From Arenibacter sp. F26102 (lineage in GTDB: Bacteria > Bacteroidota > Bacteroidia > Flavobacteriales > Flavobacteriaceae), in assembly GCF_023015865.1 (NCBI RefSeq), contig NZ_JALKBC010000011.1:1-64000 (forward strand): a DNA stretch of 64,000 bases. Reading direction: 5' to 3'. The position numbers were made by a program, and so were the translations under genes. The stretch's first letter is position 1, and every line of letters starts with the position of its first letter. Positions 28,720-38,301 of the stretch are shown here, in pieces. The notes under the pieces were generated by a model, which worked only from the letters and a program-made list of their open reading frames with translations, did no database searches and was not told the DNA's origin.

Positions 28720-29238
28720 ATGAGCAGATTATTAGCTAGTTTAAAACACAGGATATTGCTATGGTTTATAAACACTCCGATATTCAATAGATATTCACAA
28801 AAATGGTATGAAGCCTTGGGCGTAGTAGGATCTAAATATAGAATATCTCCGAATATCACCCTTGTTGGCAGCTATAGCAATTTAAAGTTAGGCCAACGAT
28901 CAGAAATTAATGCGGGATGTTTTTTGTTAGCAAAAGATAGAATAGTTATTGGAGAAAATTCGACGTTAGCTTATCAAACGACTATTTTAACCAGTGCTAA
29001 CCCTAATGGTCCCCATAATGTATTAGTGAGATTATACCCTGCCATAAAAAAACCAGTCATAATCGGTAAAAATTCTTGGATTGGAGCGCGAGCAACCATA
29101 CTGCCTGGTGTAACCATTGGCAACTACTGTATCGTGGCTGCTGGGGCTTTAGTCACAAAAGATGTTCCAGATTACACTTTGGTAGCTGGGGTACCAGCTA
29201 GGGAAATAAAACAACTAGATAAAACATTATTGAGATAA
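28720..29238 (+). CDS. Hexapeptide-repeat acyltransferase (LbH fold)
   Basis: 172 residues. The C-terminal half has left-handed beta-helix hexapeptides (VIIGKNSWIGARATILPGV, TIGNYCIVAAGALVTKDV) and the closing VAGVPAREIK typical of WcaF/NodL/Maa-type sugar O-acetyltransferases that use acetyl-CoA. The N-terminal 45 residues are basic and may form a helix. It is followed after three bases by an ATP-grasp gene, so both are likely one transcript. The acceptor is probably a residue of the locus polysaccharide or its precursor (inference). Confidence 0.85.
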   Translation: MSRLLASLKHRILLWFINTPIFNRYSQKWYEALGVVGSKYRISPNITLVGSYSNLKLGQRSEINAGCFLLAKDRIVIGENSTLAYQTTILTSANPNGPHNVLVRLYPAIKKPVIIGKNSWIGARATILPGVTIGNYCIVAAGALVTKDVPDYTLVAGVPAREIKQLDKTLLR

Positions 29239-29241
29239 AAC

Positions 29242-30396
29242 ATGGCCGAGATTATAGTGTTTGCGGGCTCCTCTATTGGGAGTGTATTAAGTTTATTGGA
29301 GCAAATCAAGAAAAAAAACAAATGTACTTCCTATGTGGTTTGTTTAAATTCAGAAGCTCAACCCATCTTTGAAAAAAGCTGTTATGTTGATGGCGTTAAG
29401 ACCTTATGGAATAGTAATGAAGAAGAATTTTTTCACGAATTTAAAAATTGGTTTTATCAGATTAATCCCCCAAAAAAACCAGTTGTATATTTCACAACGG
29501 ATACCTCATGTTTTTTAGTGAATTTATATCGTGATTGGTTTGAGAGTAATTGTACATTATGCTTACCATCTTCGGAAATAATAACCACTTTCACTAAAAA
29601 GGGAGTAGCAGAACTTGCAGCAAAAGACAATGGCCTCTCAATACCAAAAACCGCAGTAATCCAAAAAGTTGAGGATTTAAAAGAAATAGTAAATTCCTTT
29701 GTTTTTCCAGTAATAATTAAACCAAGATCCGCTTACGAATCGCAAAAAGCACCATTTAAAGTTAAAATTTTAAATCAATCAGTTTTTTATGAGGAAACAA
29801 AAGATTATTTAAGCAAAGGCTACAGTTTTGTTTGTCAAGAATACATACCAGGAAATGATGATTCAGCATATTTTTATATTTTTTATAGATCTCTAACCGG
29901 AAAAATTAATTCCGTTGTAGGCCGCAAGGTATTACAAAACCCGCCCCGAGCTGGAATAATGGCTAAAGGGCTAATTGAGGATAACGTGGAGTTGACTTCC
30001 CAATGTAAAGTCTTTTTAGAAAAAATCGATTATAAAGGACTGGGAGGGTTAGAATTTAAAAAATTTGATGAGAAGTATTACTTTATTGAAATGAGTACTC
30101 GGTTAGAAGGCTTTTTTAAAATTTCTTCTATTGCAAATGTTCCGATGGGTTTAATTTCTTACAACGATCTTTGCGGTATTGAAGAAGATGCTGGAAATCT
30201 TAAATTAAAACAACAAAATGGAGGTATATATATTGATTTAAAATCTATGATTGGAGCCCACAAAAGAAATAATTCCTATTTCAAATTGTTTTTGGACAGC
30301 TGGAGTTTAGTCTTTAATAAAAAATATCAATTGAACGTTTATAGTAACAATGATAGAAAACCATTTTTCTCATGGTTAAAAAAATTCATCAATTAG
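29242..30396 (+). CDS. ATP-grasp ligase
   Basis: 384 residues. Preceding Rossmann-like domain (about 1-110), then an ATP-grasp fold: FPVIIKPRSAYESQ (ATP-binding Lys, about residue 160), FVCQEYIPGNDDSAY, and FIEMSTRLEGFFK where metal-binding Glu/Asn residues normally lie. Members join a carboxylate to an amine or thiol via an acyl phosphate. In glycan loci such enzymes are suspected of attaching amino acids. The substrate is unknown. Three bases behind the acyltransferase. Confidence 0.75.
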   Translation: MAEIIVFAGSSIGSVLSLLEQIKKKNKCTSYVVCLNSEAQPIFEKSCYVDGVKTLWNSNEEEFFHEFKNWFYQINPPKKPVVYFTTDTSCFLVNLYRDWFESNCTLCLPSSEIITTFTKKGVAELAAKDNGLSIPKTAVIQKVEDLKEIVNSFVFPVIIKPRSAYESQKAPFKVKILNQSVFYEETKDYLSKGYSFVCQEYIPGNDDSAYFYIFYRSLTGKINSVVGRKVLQNPPRAGIMAKGLIEDNVELTSQCKVFLEKIDYKGLGGLEFKKFDEKYYFIEMSTRLEGFFKISSIANVPMGLISYNDLCGIEEDAGNLKLKQQNGGIYIDLKSMIGAHKRNNSYFKLFLDSWSLVFNKKYQLNVYSNNDRKPFFSWLKKFIN

Positions 30397-30728
30397 AATA
30401 TAAAATAGAGAGGGTAAATTTCCGCCAACTTTTGAATTACGGTATATCAACGAGCATAGGGGCTAGAAAATATGGTAAGAAAAAGTAACTGAATCTGATG
30501 ATCGCAGAAGTTTTTGGTGGTAACACATCTCGTCCCACAATATGTCAACCCAGAAGGCACCAACTTTTTACTTCTTAACCTTCTATTTTGACAATTCTAC
30601 AATTTAACGAACTAAAGTCTGTCGACATCGCTATTACTTCCATTTCACCGAGAATATGACGACTTCATATAATAAATTGGAAAATTGCAATAAGTTTTTC
30701 ACATCTTTGCTGCTTAGAAAACACACCC
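30397..30728. other. Gene-free stretch before the main assembly operon
   Basis: No coding signal or repeat recognised on either strand apart from the candidate promoter near 30677-30709. Confidence 0.4.
30677..30709 (+). promoter_or_regulatory. Candidate promoter of the polysaccharide assembly operon
   Basis: TTGG at 30677 and CATCTTTG at 30702-30709 sit about 22 bases apart, approximating the Bacteroidota TTTG / TAnnTTTG pair (the TA is CA here). They lie about 20 bases upstream of the ATG at 30729. Weak but positioned as expected. Confidence 0.35.
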
Positions 30729-31727
30729 ATGGATTTATCAAACATCAATCTAAATGCAAATTATCATATCCTTGTAACTGGAGGAGCTGGTTTTATTGGT
30801 TCCAATTTGTGCGAGACTCTTTTAAGTAATGGTAATACTGTAATCTGTCTGGACAATTTTGCAACCGGGAAAAGAGAAAATATTGCCCATTTATTGTCAA
30901 ACTCCAAGTTTAACTTGATAGAAGGTGACATTAGAAACTTACAAGATTGCCATAAGGCCTGTTTAGGTGTCGATTATGTTTTGCACCAGGCCGCTCTGGG
31001 TTCCGTTCCTAGATCGATCAATGACCCCATCACAAGTAACGCGGTAAACGTATCCGGGTTTTTAAATATACTCGTAGCAGCTCGGGACGCCAAGGTAAAG
31101 CGCTTTGTATATGCTGCAAGCTCTTCAACCTATGGAGACAGCAAGGGATTACCTAAGGTTGAAGACGTTATTGGCAAGCCACTTTCCCCCTATGCCATAA
31201 CGAAATATGTAAACGAGCTATATGCAGATATTTTTAGCAAGACCTACGGTTTGGAGACCATTGGTTTGCGTTATTTCAATGTTTTTGGACGGAAACAAGA
31301 TCCCAATGGGGCCTATGCGGCAGTAATCCCAAAGTTTGTAATGCAGTTGATGAAATATGAATCGCCCATTATCAATGGAGATGGCAGTTACTCAAGGGAT
31401 TTTACCTATATAGACAATGTACTCCAAATGAACCTTAGGGCTATCAGCAGTACTAATAAAGACGCCATAAATACGGTCTATAATGTGGCCTACGGGGAAC
31501 GTACGAATCTAAAACAGTTGGTGGATCTTTTAAAAGACTACCTTAGTCAATTTGATTCAAAAATAGCTCAAGTAGAAGTTATCTATGGTCCAAACCGTCA
31601 GGGAGATGTACCCCATTCCCTAGCTTCTATAGTTAAAGCTAGAACCTTATTGGGGTACGATCCAAAATTTAATATTGAAAACGGCTTAAAAGAAGCCGTG
31701 AAATGGTATTGGGAAAATTTAAAATAA
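30729..31727 (+). CDS. UDP-N-acetylglucosamine 4-epimerase (WbpP/TviC-like)
   Basis: 332 residues, extended SDR. NAD site VTGGAGFIGSN (about 16-26), Ser/Thr motif [10 protein letters not shown] and catalytic SPYAITKYVNE (Tyr about 155). NAAxxGSVPRSI and GLRYFNVFGRKQDPNGAYAAVIP are typical of WbpP-type enzymes that interconvert UDP-GlcNAc and UDP-GalNAc and their uronic acids. Followed after 18 bases by the matching 6-dehydrogenase, the Vi-antigen-like arrangement. A dead copy is at 17343-18050. Confidence 0.9.
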   Translation: MDLSNINLNANYHILVTGGAGFIGSNLCETLLSNGNTVICLDNFATGKRENIAHLLSNSKFNLIEGDIRNLQDCHKACLGVDYVLHQAALGSVPRSINDPITSNAVNVSGFLNILVAARDAKVKRFVYAASSSTYGDSKGLPKVEDVIGKPLSPYAITKYVNELYADIFSKTYGLETIGLRYFNVFGRKQDPNGAYAAVIPKFVMQLMKYESPIINGDGSYSRDFTYIDNVLQMNLRAISSTNKDAINTVYNVAYGERTNLKQLVDLLKDYLSQFDSKIAQVEVIYGPNRQGDVPHSLASIVKARTLLGYDPKFNIENGLKEAVKWYWENLK

Positions 31728-31745
31728 TATTAATAATTCAACAGA

Positions 31746-33026
31746 ATGACTCAAATTAAAATCGCAGTAATAGGATTGGGCTATGTGGGCCTACCCTTGG
31801 CACGGCTGTTTGCTACCAAATACGCAACCATTGGCTTTGATATTAACCAAACCAGAATAAACGAATTGCAGGCAGGCAAGGATTATACCTTGGAAGTGGA
31901 GGACGAAGTGCTTCAAAAAGTATTACGTGAGACCCCAGAGATGAACACTGGCCTGTATTGCACGAACAACTTAGAACATATAGCGGATTGCAACTATTAT
32001 ATAGTTACCGTACCTACTCCTGTAGACCATACCAATAGACCAATTTTAACCCCTCTATACAAGGCCAGCGAGACCGTGGGCAAGGTGTTAAAAAAAGGGG
32101 ATGTTGTAGTCTACGAGTCCACGGTATACCCTGGTGTTACCGAAGACGAGTGTGTCCCAGTTTTAGAACAGATTAGTGGCCTTAAATTTAACCAGGATTT
32201 CTTTGCTGGATACTCGCCAGAACGGATCAATCCGGGTGATAAGGAGCACACCGTAGAGAAAATCTTAAAAGTAACCTCTGGATCTACACCTGAGACAGGA
32301 AATAAAGTAAACGACCTATATGCCTCGGTTATTACAGCTGGCACCTATTTGGCTTCCAGCATAAAAGTAGCGGAAGCTGCCAAGGTAATCGAAAATTCAC
32401 AACGTGATATCAATATTGCCTTTGTAAATGAATTGGCCAAAATATTCAATTTAATGGATATAGACACCCATGAAGTATTGGAGGCCGCAGGTACCAAATG
32501 GAATTTCCTACCCTTTAAACCAGGCTTGGTGGGCGGACATTGTATTGGGGTGGACCCATACTATTTAGCCCAAAAAGCACAGGAGTACGGTTATCATCCC
32601 GAAATTATTTTGGCCGGAAGACGTATGAATGACGGTATGGGAAAATATGTAGCCTCAGAGGTCGTAAAATTAATGGTACAGAACGACATCAAGGTTAAAG
32701 GTTCCAATATTCTAGTCTTAGGCATCACTTTTAAAGAAAACTGTCCGGATGTCCGTAATACCAAAGCGGTGGACGTAATAAACAATCTTACAAGCTATGG
32801 CGCGAACGTGACCATTTTTGACCCATGGGCTTCCCCGGAAGAGGTGGCGCACGAATATAAATTAATTACCTCCAAAGAAAAACCCGATCAGCAATATGAA
32901 GCCATTGTGCTGACAGTAGCGCACAAAGACTTTCTCAATATAAATCTGCAATCTATGTTAAAACCGGAAGGTGTCTTGTATGATGTTAAAGGAATTTTAC
33001 TTAAACAGGCAAATGGCAGATTGTAA
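31746..33026 (+). CDS. UDP-N-acetyl-D-galactosamine/glucosamine 6-dehydrogenase (WbpO/TviB-like)
   Basis: 426 residues. Same family as Ugd but the GalNAc/GlcNAc-specific branch: NAD site VIGLGYVGLPLA (about 8-19), TPVDHTNRPIL, catalytic Cys in LVGGHCIGVDPYYLA (about 265), then ILAGRRMND and TFKENCPDVRNTK. Makes UDP-HexNAc uronic acid. With the preceding epimerase the expected product is UDP-GalNAcA. A 119-base gap separates it from the flippase. Confidence 0.92.
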   Translation: MTQIKIAVIGLGYVGLPLARLFATKYATIGFDINQTRINELQAGKDYTLEVEDEVLQKVLRETPEMNTGLYCTNNLEHIADCNYYIVTVPTPVDHTNRPILTPLYKASETVGKVLKKGDVVVYESTVYPGVTEDECVPVLEQISGLKFNQDFFAGYSPERINPGDKEHTVEKILKVTSGSTPETGNKVNDLYASVITAGTYLASSIKVAEAAKVIENSQRDINIAFVNELAKIFNLMDIDTHEVLEAAGTKWNFLPFKPGLVGGHCIGVDPYYLAQKAQEYGYHPEIILAGRRMNDGMGKYVASEVVKLMVQNDIKVKGSNILVLGITFKENCPDVRNTKAVDVINNLTSYGANVTIFDPWASPEEVAHEYKLITSKEKPDQQYEAIVLTVAHKDFLNINLQSMLKPEGVLYDVKGILLKQANGRL

Positions 33027-33145
33027 CCATAAGTGTAATTGGAAAATTAGTTGTGAAAATCCCAGTACTATATATAGCCTTTTATTCATAGCTTAAGAAT
33101 AGAAGAATGTATTACTAATTGTTTTATTTAAGAATTATCTGAAAT

Positions 33146-34669
33146 ATGAAGAAGGGAAACGAATCCACAACAAAAAAAGGATTAATTGGAGTAATTTGGA
33201 ACTTTTCCGGATCAATAGCGCAAATATTAATTCAATTGGTAATAGTTGGCGTTTTAGCTCGTTTACTTACACCTCAGGAATTCGGTATAGTTGCGGTCAT
33301 GATGATTTTAGTTACCTTTTCAGAATTATTTTCACATATGGGAATTGGAAGTGCGCTAATACAACTACCAGTCATAACTCCGAAGCACATTTCCTTGGCG
33401 TATACCCTTTCCTTACTCCTTGGTCTTATAATGGGTACCTTATTTTATTTTATTGCACCACAAGTAGGCCTTTTTTTTGAACTAAAAAACGTTGACAATG
33501 CTATTAGGTTCTTTGCCATATTTTTTCCTTTAGGAAGTTTCTCCAGTATTACATCTGCCTTATTGACCAGAGAAATGAGGTTCTCAATAATCGTTAAATG
33601 TAATATAATCTCCTATGTTTTTGGAACAGGTTTGGTCTCGATTATACTAGCGTATTTCGATTTTGGTTTTTGGTCACTTATTTTAGGCCAATTTGCCGGT
33701 TTAGTTCTCGATTTGATTATCATGTTGTATTACAAATTACCCACTTTTTCCATGCGGTTTCGTAAGGAAGTGGTTAAGGATCTATTGTTTTTTGGTTCCG
33801 GACATACCCTTGGGACTGTGTTTAACTATTTTGCCGAAAACGCCGACAACATTATTATAGGTAAATCCTTTGGTCCTGTAACTATGGGAGTATATTCCAA
33901 AGCCTTCCAACTATTGGCCATCCCCTCGAAATTCTTTGGAAGCATATTTGATAAAGTAATATTTCCTATTTTATCCCAAAAACAGAGTCAAAAAGAAAAA
34001 TTAACTGCTTTTTATTTATTCAGCACCTCACTTTGTTTTGGTATATTGGCACCAGCCAGTATCTTAATATATATCAATGCTCAATTAATTGTCAATTTAT
34101 TACTTGGCCCACAATGGGATAACGTAATTCTTCCTTTGAAAATACTAATACTGGGACTAGCATTTAGGTTTGGTTCCAAAATAAATAAAATTTATTTAAA
34201 ATCCATGGGGCTAATTTACCGCGGGGCTTATTACAATTTTATTTTCGCTGCATTAATGTTTGGATGTTGTTATTTGGGCGGGCTATGGTATGGTATGCCC
34301 GGGGTTGCCGGTGGAGTATTTGCTGCCACAGTTTTAAACTATTTTCAAGTAGGGTACAGACTCTATAAAAACTTAAAATTCTCATTAAGTTGGTATGCAC
34401 TATTGATTATCAAAGCCTTTATATTAAATCTACCCTTTTTATTTATAACATTGATATTAGTATATTTTGGGATAACCTCTATGTGGATCCATTTTACTAT
34501 TAGTTTAATATTGTACATTCCGGTAATGACATACCTGTTTTTTGCTAAAAGATATATTATTTTTAATGTTCAACATATTCCAATTATAAATCAAATCCTA
34601 CAAGCCTTCCCCAAAAAAATTCAAAAAATAGTCCTGAGAGCAAATTTTCTAAATAATTACAATGAGTAA
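33146..34669 (+). CDS. Lipid-linked oligosaccharide flippase (Wzx, MOP/PST family)
   Basis: 507 residues with 12-14 predicted membrane helices. The start (about residues 13-50, VIWNFSGSIAQILIQLVIVG, VLARLLTPQEFGIVAVM) is the WzxC/TuaB-type signature of the polysaccharide transporter family. It should flip the undecaprenyl-linked repeat unit to the periplasm. It overlaps the next glycosyltransferase gene by 8 bases. Confidence 0.9.
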   Translation: MKKGNESTTKKGLIGVIWNFSGSIAQILIQLVIVGVLARLLTPQEFGIVAVMMILVTFSELFSHMGIGSALIQLPVITPKHISLAYTLSLLLGLIMGTLFYFIAPQVGLFFELKNVDNAIRFFAIFFPLGSFSSITSALLTREMRFSIIVKCNIISYVFGTGLVSIILAYFDFGFWSLILGQFAGLVLDLIIMLYYKLPTFSMRFRKEVVKDLLFFGSGHTLGTVFNYFAENADNIIIGKSFGPVTMGVYSKAFQLLAIPSKFFGSIFDKVIFPILSQKQSQKEKLTAFYLFSTSLCFGILAPASILIYINAQLIVNLLLGPQWDNVILPLKILILGLAFRFGSKINKIYLKSMGLIYRGAYYNFIFAALMFGCCYLGGLWYGMPGVAGGVFAATVLNYFQVGYRLYKNLKFSLSWYALLIIKAFILNLPFLFITLILVYFGITSMWIHFTISLILYIPVMTYLFFAKRYIIFNVQHIPIINQILQAFPKKIQKIVLRANFLNNYNE

Positions 34670-35771
34670 AAAAGTGTTATTTATAGCCCCGCGTTTTCAT
34701 ACAAATCAATTTTTTTTAACCAAAAATCTATTGAAGAAAAAAATTGCTGTAGCCTTTTTATCTATTTATCAGGGAGGAAGTGAAAATCATAAATATCTTA
34801 AACCAATATTTTCAAAACCATCCATTCTTGTCAATTGGTTTATAAAAAATAAAAAAGATGCGAAAATTCCAAAAAATAGATATTTTTTAAGAAAATATCA
34901 TCTCAGCTCCTTTAGGCAATGTAAAAGAATTTATAATGAATTTAATCCCGACATAGTAATAATCAGAAATTTACGATTATTAATTTCTATTCAACATTTA
35001 ATAATTGGTCTAATTCTAAGGAAAAAAATATTCATTTACAGTCTAAATAATTACAGACAAAATATTGGTTTTTCACGAAAATTAGTCGCCAACACTTTAA
35101 AATTATTTGGCGTTAAACACTATACCCCTGTCTTTGGAGATGTCTCAAAGCCTGTAATGCCAAACACCTATTACATTCCAATGGTAATGGATAAACTTGT
35201 AGTAAAAGAATCGATATTATCAAAAATTTATAATCCCGGGATACAAATTGCAACAGTTGGCAAAATGGTGGAAAGAAAAAAGTTAAGGGAATTGGTGGAG
35301 TCGCTTATTAGAATAAAATTCTTTGACAATAGGGAAAATAAACTTATAATTATTTCCGAATGTATTGGGGAAAAGCACGAACAATATTTGGATACCATCC
35401 CTAAAAAGGAGAATCAAATTATTTTTCATCTAAATATTAAACATGAAATAGTTTTTAAATTGTATGAAAGCTCTGATTTATTTATTCTTCCCAGCTTCAA
35501 CGAACCTGCCGGCACCTCACTTGTAGAGGCACTTGCATCAGGCTTAGCGGTAGTATGTTCAGACACTAATGGCACCAAAGGATATATTGACGAAGGGATA
35601 AATGGTCATGTTTTTAAATCAACAGAGGATTTTTATGATTTAGATATGGTTTTATCAAAAATAATGGATAAAAACCTGCTCATAAATTATGGAATGGAAA
35701 GCTTAAGAATAATAGAAGAAAATCATAGTATAGATAAATTTTACGATTTAGTAATAAATAATGGATATTAA
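34662..35771 (+). CDS. Glycosyltransferase family 4
   Basis: 369 residues, GT-B fold. The C-terminal nucleotide-sugar domain has GKMVERKKLRELVESL and the EX7E motif in FNEPAGTSLVEALASG. The N-terminal half (RNLRLLISIQHLIIGLI) is the acceptor domain with a membrane-associating hydrophobic segment. Retaining GT4 enzyme adding one sugar of the repeat unit; donor not deducible. Coupled to wzx by overlap and directly abuts the polymerase gene (TAAATG). Confidence 0.88.
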   Translation: MSKKVLFIAPRFHTNQFFLTKNLLKKKIAVAFLSIYQGGSENHKYLKPIFSKPSILVNWFIKNKKDAKIPKNRYFLRKYHLSSFRQCKRIYNEFNPDIVIIRNLRLLISIQHLIIGLILRKKIFIYSLNNYRQNIGFSRKLVANTLKLFGVKHYTPVFGDVSKPVMPNTYYIPMVMDKLVVKESILSKIYNPGIQIATVGKMVERKKLRELVESLIRIKFFDNRENKLIIISECIGEKHEQYLDTIPKKENQIIFHLNIKHEIVFKLYESSDLFILPSFNEPAGTSLVEALASGLAVVCSDTNGTKGYIDEGINGHVFKSTEDFYDLDMVLSKIMDKNLLINYGMESLRIIEENHSIDKFYDLVINNGY

Positions 35772-37133
35772 ATGAGGTTAGTTTATATCTTAATTGCCAT
35801 ATTACTAGCTTTAGATAACGTTTTTATAAACTTTAAAGTTAGCGGCATCAGCTATGACCGGCTATTGGAAATTTTGTTGTTTTTTTATTTTTTCAAATTC
35901 TATTTAATAGAAATTCAAATGAATCCATTTTTTAAAAAATGGAATATCTTGCTATTGCTATTTGCCTTGGTGCAATTATTGATAAACTTTAAATTGGCTA
36001 TTTCTGGCAAAATTGAATTTGATGTCATTTATACTGATTTCATTAAATGTTTTTCTTTTCTTGTATTTTCCTTTTTATTCATACTCATTGCCAAAAAAAA
36101 TATAAAATATATCAATGTTATCATATTCACTCATCTCTTAATCTGTGTTTTTTCCTTATTACAGCATCCAATATCACCAATTGCATCGCAAATGCACGAC
36201 ATTAAAAAAGGATTATATTCAAACATAGAGGCATCTGGTGCATCGGGCGCTTTAGACACAGAGGAAGCCTATATTTCCGGTGGTTTTGAAAATCGGTTTA
36301 GACTGTCCGGCCCCTTTCGTTCATCTATAAGCTTTTCCTATTTTGCTATAACAAGCTTTATCTTGACCCTCTATATGTATTTAAGATCAAAGAGAAAGGT
36401 ATATTTATATTATTTAGGTCTTCTGTTCATTGCTTCCATTCTTAGCCAAACAAGGTCTCTCCTACTTGCAGAAATTTGTCTTGTGTTTGGATTTCTTTTT
36501 TTTGCCCCATTTAAGAATCATGGATTATATAAGCTCATAATATTTTGTTTTGCAGTTCTTTCCCTTGCACTATTGTTTGCAACCAAAGATTTTCTATCCA
36601 ACGGTGGCAATAGTAGAATAACATCTGTAAGCTCTGAGGGAGAAAGCGACATTAGACCATGGTTATGGTTTACCGGTGTATACGCAGTTATAAATTATCC
36701 ATTGGGGATAACAAAGGAAGACTATACGGAAGCCAAAATGCAAATTTATAGACAGAACGGTAAATCTGGGATACTACATTTATCAGCTCATAACGGATTG
36801 ATCAATATTGGATTTCACTATTCTTTTGTAGGCTATATATTATTCTTTTTTTTAATTAAATTCTTACTTAAAAATATAAACCTATTAAATCCGGAGTATG
36901 CGGTTTTCTTTAGACTTGTACTTCTGGCTTATCTTATTCACAGTTCCTTTCACAATAATTTTATATTAAATGCAGACTATCCTTTTCTTATGGTATTGAT
37001 GCTCATTTCCGTTGATTATTTTCATTTTAGACCAAATAAAAATTCATTTAACGTAGCAAATAATGAGCAAATTTGGATTGCTAAGAAGATTAGCACCCCC
37101 ACTCAAAACAGATTTGTACAATGGGCGAATTAA
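35772..37133 (+). CDS. O-antigen/capsule polymerase (Wzy-like, O-antigen ligase domain)
   Basis: 453 residues, highly hydrophobic with about 10-12 membrane helices. A large periplasmic loop (about 290-340) holds GESDIRPWLWFTGVYAVI and the following SAHNGLINIGFHYSF, the Wzy_C-type conserved region. It should polymerise repeat units in the periplasm. Sequence is poorly conserved as usual for Wzy; identification rests on topology, the loop motif and position between glycosyltransferases. Its end overlaps the next gene by 13 bases. Confidence 0.82.
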   Translation: MRLVYILIAILLALDNVFINFKVSGISYDRLLEILLFFYFFKFYLIEIQMNPFFKKWNILLLLFALVQLLINFKLAISGKIEFDVIYTDFIKCFSFLVFSFLFILIAKKNIKYINVIIFTHLLICVFSLLQHPISPIASQMHDIKKGLYSNIEASGASGALDTEEAYISGGFENRFRLSGPFRSSISFSYFAITSFILTLYMYLRSKRKVYLYYLGLLFIASILSQTRSLLLAEICLVFGFLFFAPFKNHGLYKLIIFCFAVLSLALLFATKDFLSNGGNSRITSVSSEGESDIRPWLWFTGVYAVINYPLGITKEDYTEAKMQIYRQNGKSGILHLSAHNGLINIGFHYSFVGYILFFFLIKFLLKNINLLNPEYAVFFRLVLLAYLIHSSFHNNFILNADYPFLMVLMLISVDYFHFRPNKNSFNVANNEQIWIAKKISTPTQNRFVQWAN

Positions 37134-38212
37134 AAATTAAAATACTTTTTATATTACCATCACTTCGGGCAGGTGGGGCGGAAAGGGTAATCTCTTTTAT
37201 AGCGCAAAACATGGATAAATCTTTATTCGAACCTACCTTATTGGTCATTGGTTTTGAAAAGGACAAAACTTATTCCATAGAAAACGTACATACAATCTTT
37301 CTTAATAAGACAAGAGTTCTTGGTGGTATCTATTCGCTTTTTTTGTATATACTAAAATACAAACCAAATATAGTAATGTCTTCTATTACCCACGTAAACA
37401 TTGTATTGGGAATATTTTCCTTTTTTTTTCCGATAATCAAATTTATTGCTAGGGAAGCTAGTGTTGGAGGGAATAGGGTTGTTTCTAAATCTTTAAAAAA
37501 TGCATTGCTAATTACCATATCCAAAATAGCCTATCCTAGGCTAAATAAAATAATTTGTCAATCCAAGGACATGAGGATTGATCTGCTTAATAATTATAAA
37601 CTCTCCCCTGAAAAGGTTTTAATTATAAATAATCCTATAACGAATTTTAAAGATGTTTCCTCTATAGCCAAACCAAGAGATAAAAATAGTTGTGTGAGAT
37701 ATATTACAATCGGCAGATTAGTTGAAGTAAAAGGGCATTTGAGAATATTAAAGGCGTTATCAAAAATATCATTTGATTATTCCTATACTATTATAGGAGA
37801 AGGGCCACTAAAAGATGACATATTCAAGGCTATAATAGATTATGGAATTCAAGATAAAATTATTTATATCCCATTTACGAGTGAAGTGTCCAAATATTTA
37901 ATGGAAAGTGATCTTTTTCTACAAGGTTCTTTTGTTGAGGGATTCCCTAATGCCGTTTTAGAAAGCTGTGCGGTTGGCACTCCGGTATTAGCATTCAATG
38001 CTCCTGGGGGAACTAAAGAAATAATTGAAGATTTTGTAAATGGATTCATCGTAAATAATGAAACCGAATTCTTCACAAAGTTAAATGAGAAACAAAATTG
38101 GAACCCCTCTCTAATTAAAAATCATGTATTTCAAAAATTTAGCAAGGATAAAATAATGGAAAGCTATTCCAATTTATTCTTAGAGGTCTTAACCAATTCT
38201 GCCCGTTCTTAA
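37121..38212 (+). CDS. Glycosyltransferase family 4
   Basis: 363 residues. N-terminal donor/acceptor cleft motif LRAGGAERVISF (about 12-23), C-terminal TIGRLVEVKGHLRIL and EX7E in FVEGFPNAVLESCAVGTP. Typical of WcaL/PglJ-like GT4 enzymes in capsule loci. Overlaps wzy by 13 bases. Confidence 0.88.
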   Translation: MGELKIKILFILPSLRAGGAERVISFIAQNMDKSLFEPTLLVIGFEKDKTYSIENVHTIFLNKTRVLGGIYSLFLYILKYKPNIVMSSITHVNIVLGIFSFFFPIIKFIAREASVGGNRVVSKSLKNALLITISKIAYPRLNKIICQSKDMRIDLLNNYKLSPEKVLIINNPITNFKDVSSIAKPRDKNSCVRYITIGRLVEVKGHLRILKALSKISFDYSYTIIGEGPLKDDIFKAIIDYGIQDKIIYIPFTSEVSKYLMESDLFLQGSFVEGFPNAVLESCAVGTPVLAFNAPGGTKEIIEDFVNGFIVNNETEFFTKLNEKQNWNPSLIKNHVFQKFSKDKIMESYSNLFLEVLTNSARS

Positions 38213-38301
38213 GTGGACTCCACTAGTATCGAAAACACTATAAACTTAGGATCTTATTAGTTTCAAAAATAAATTTACCCAACCTAACAAATAGAGCATA
38301 T

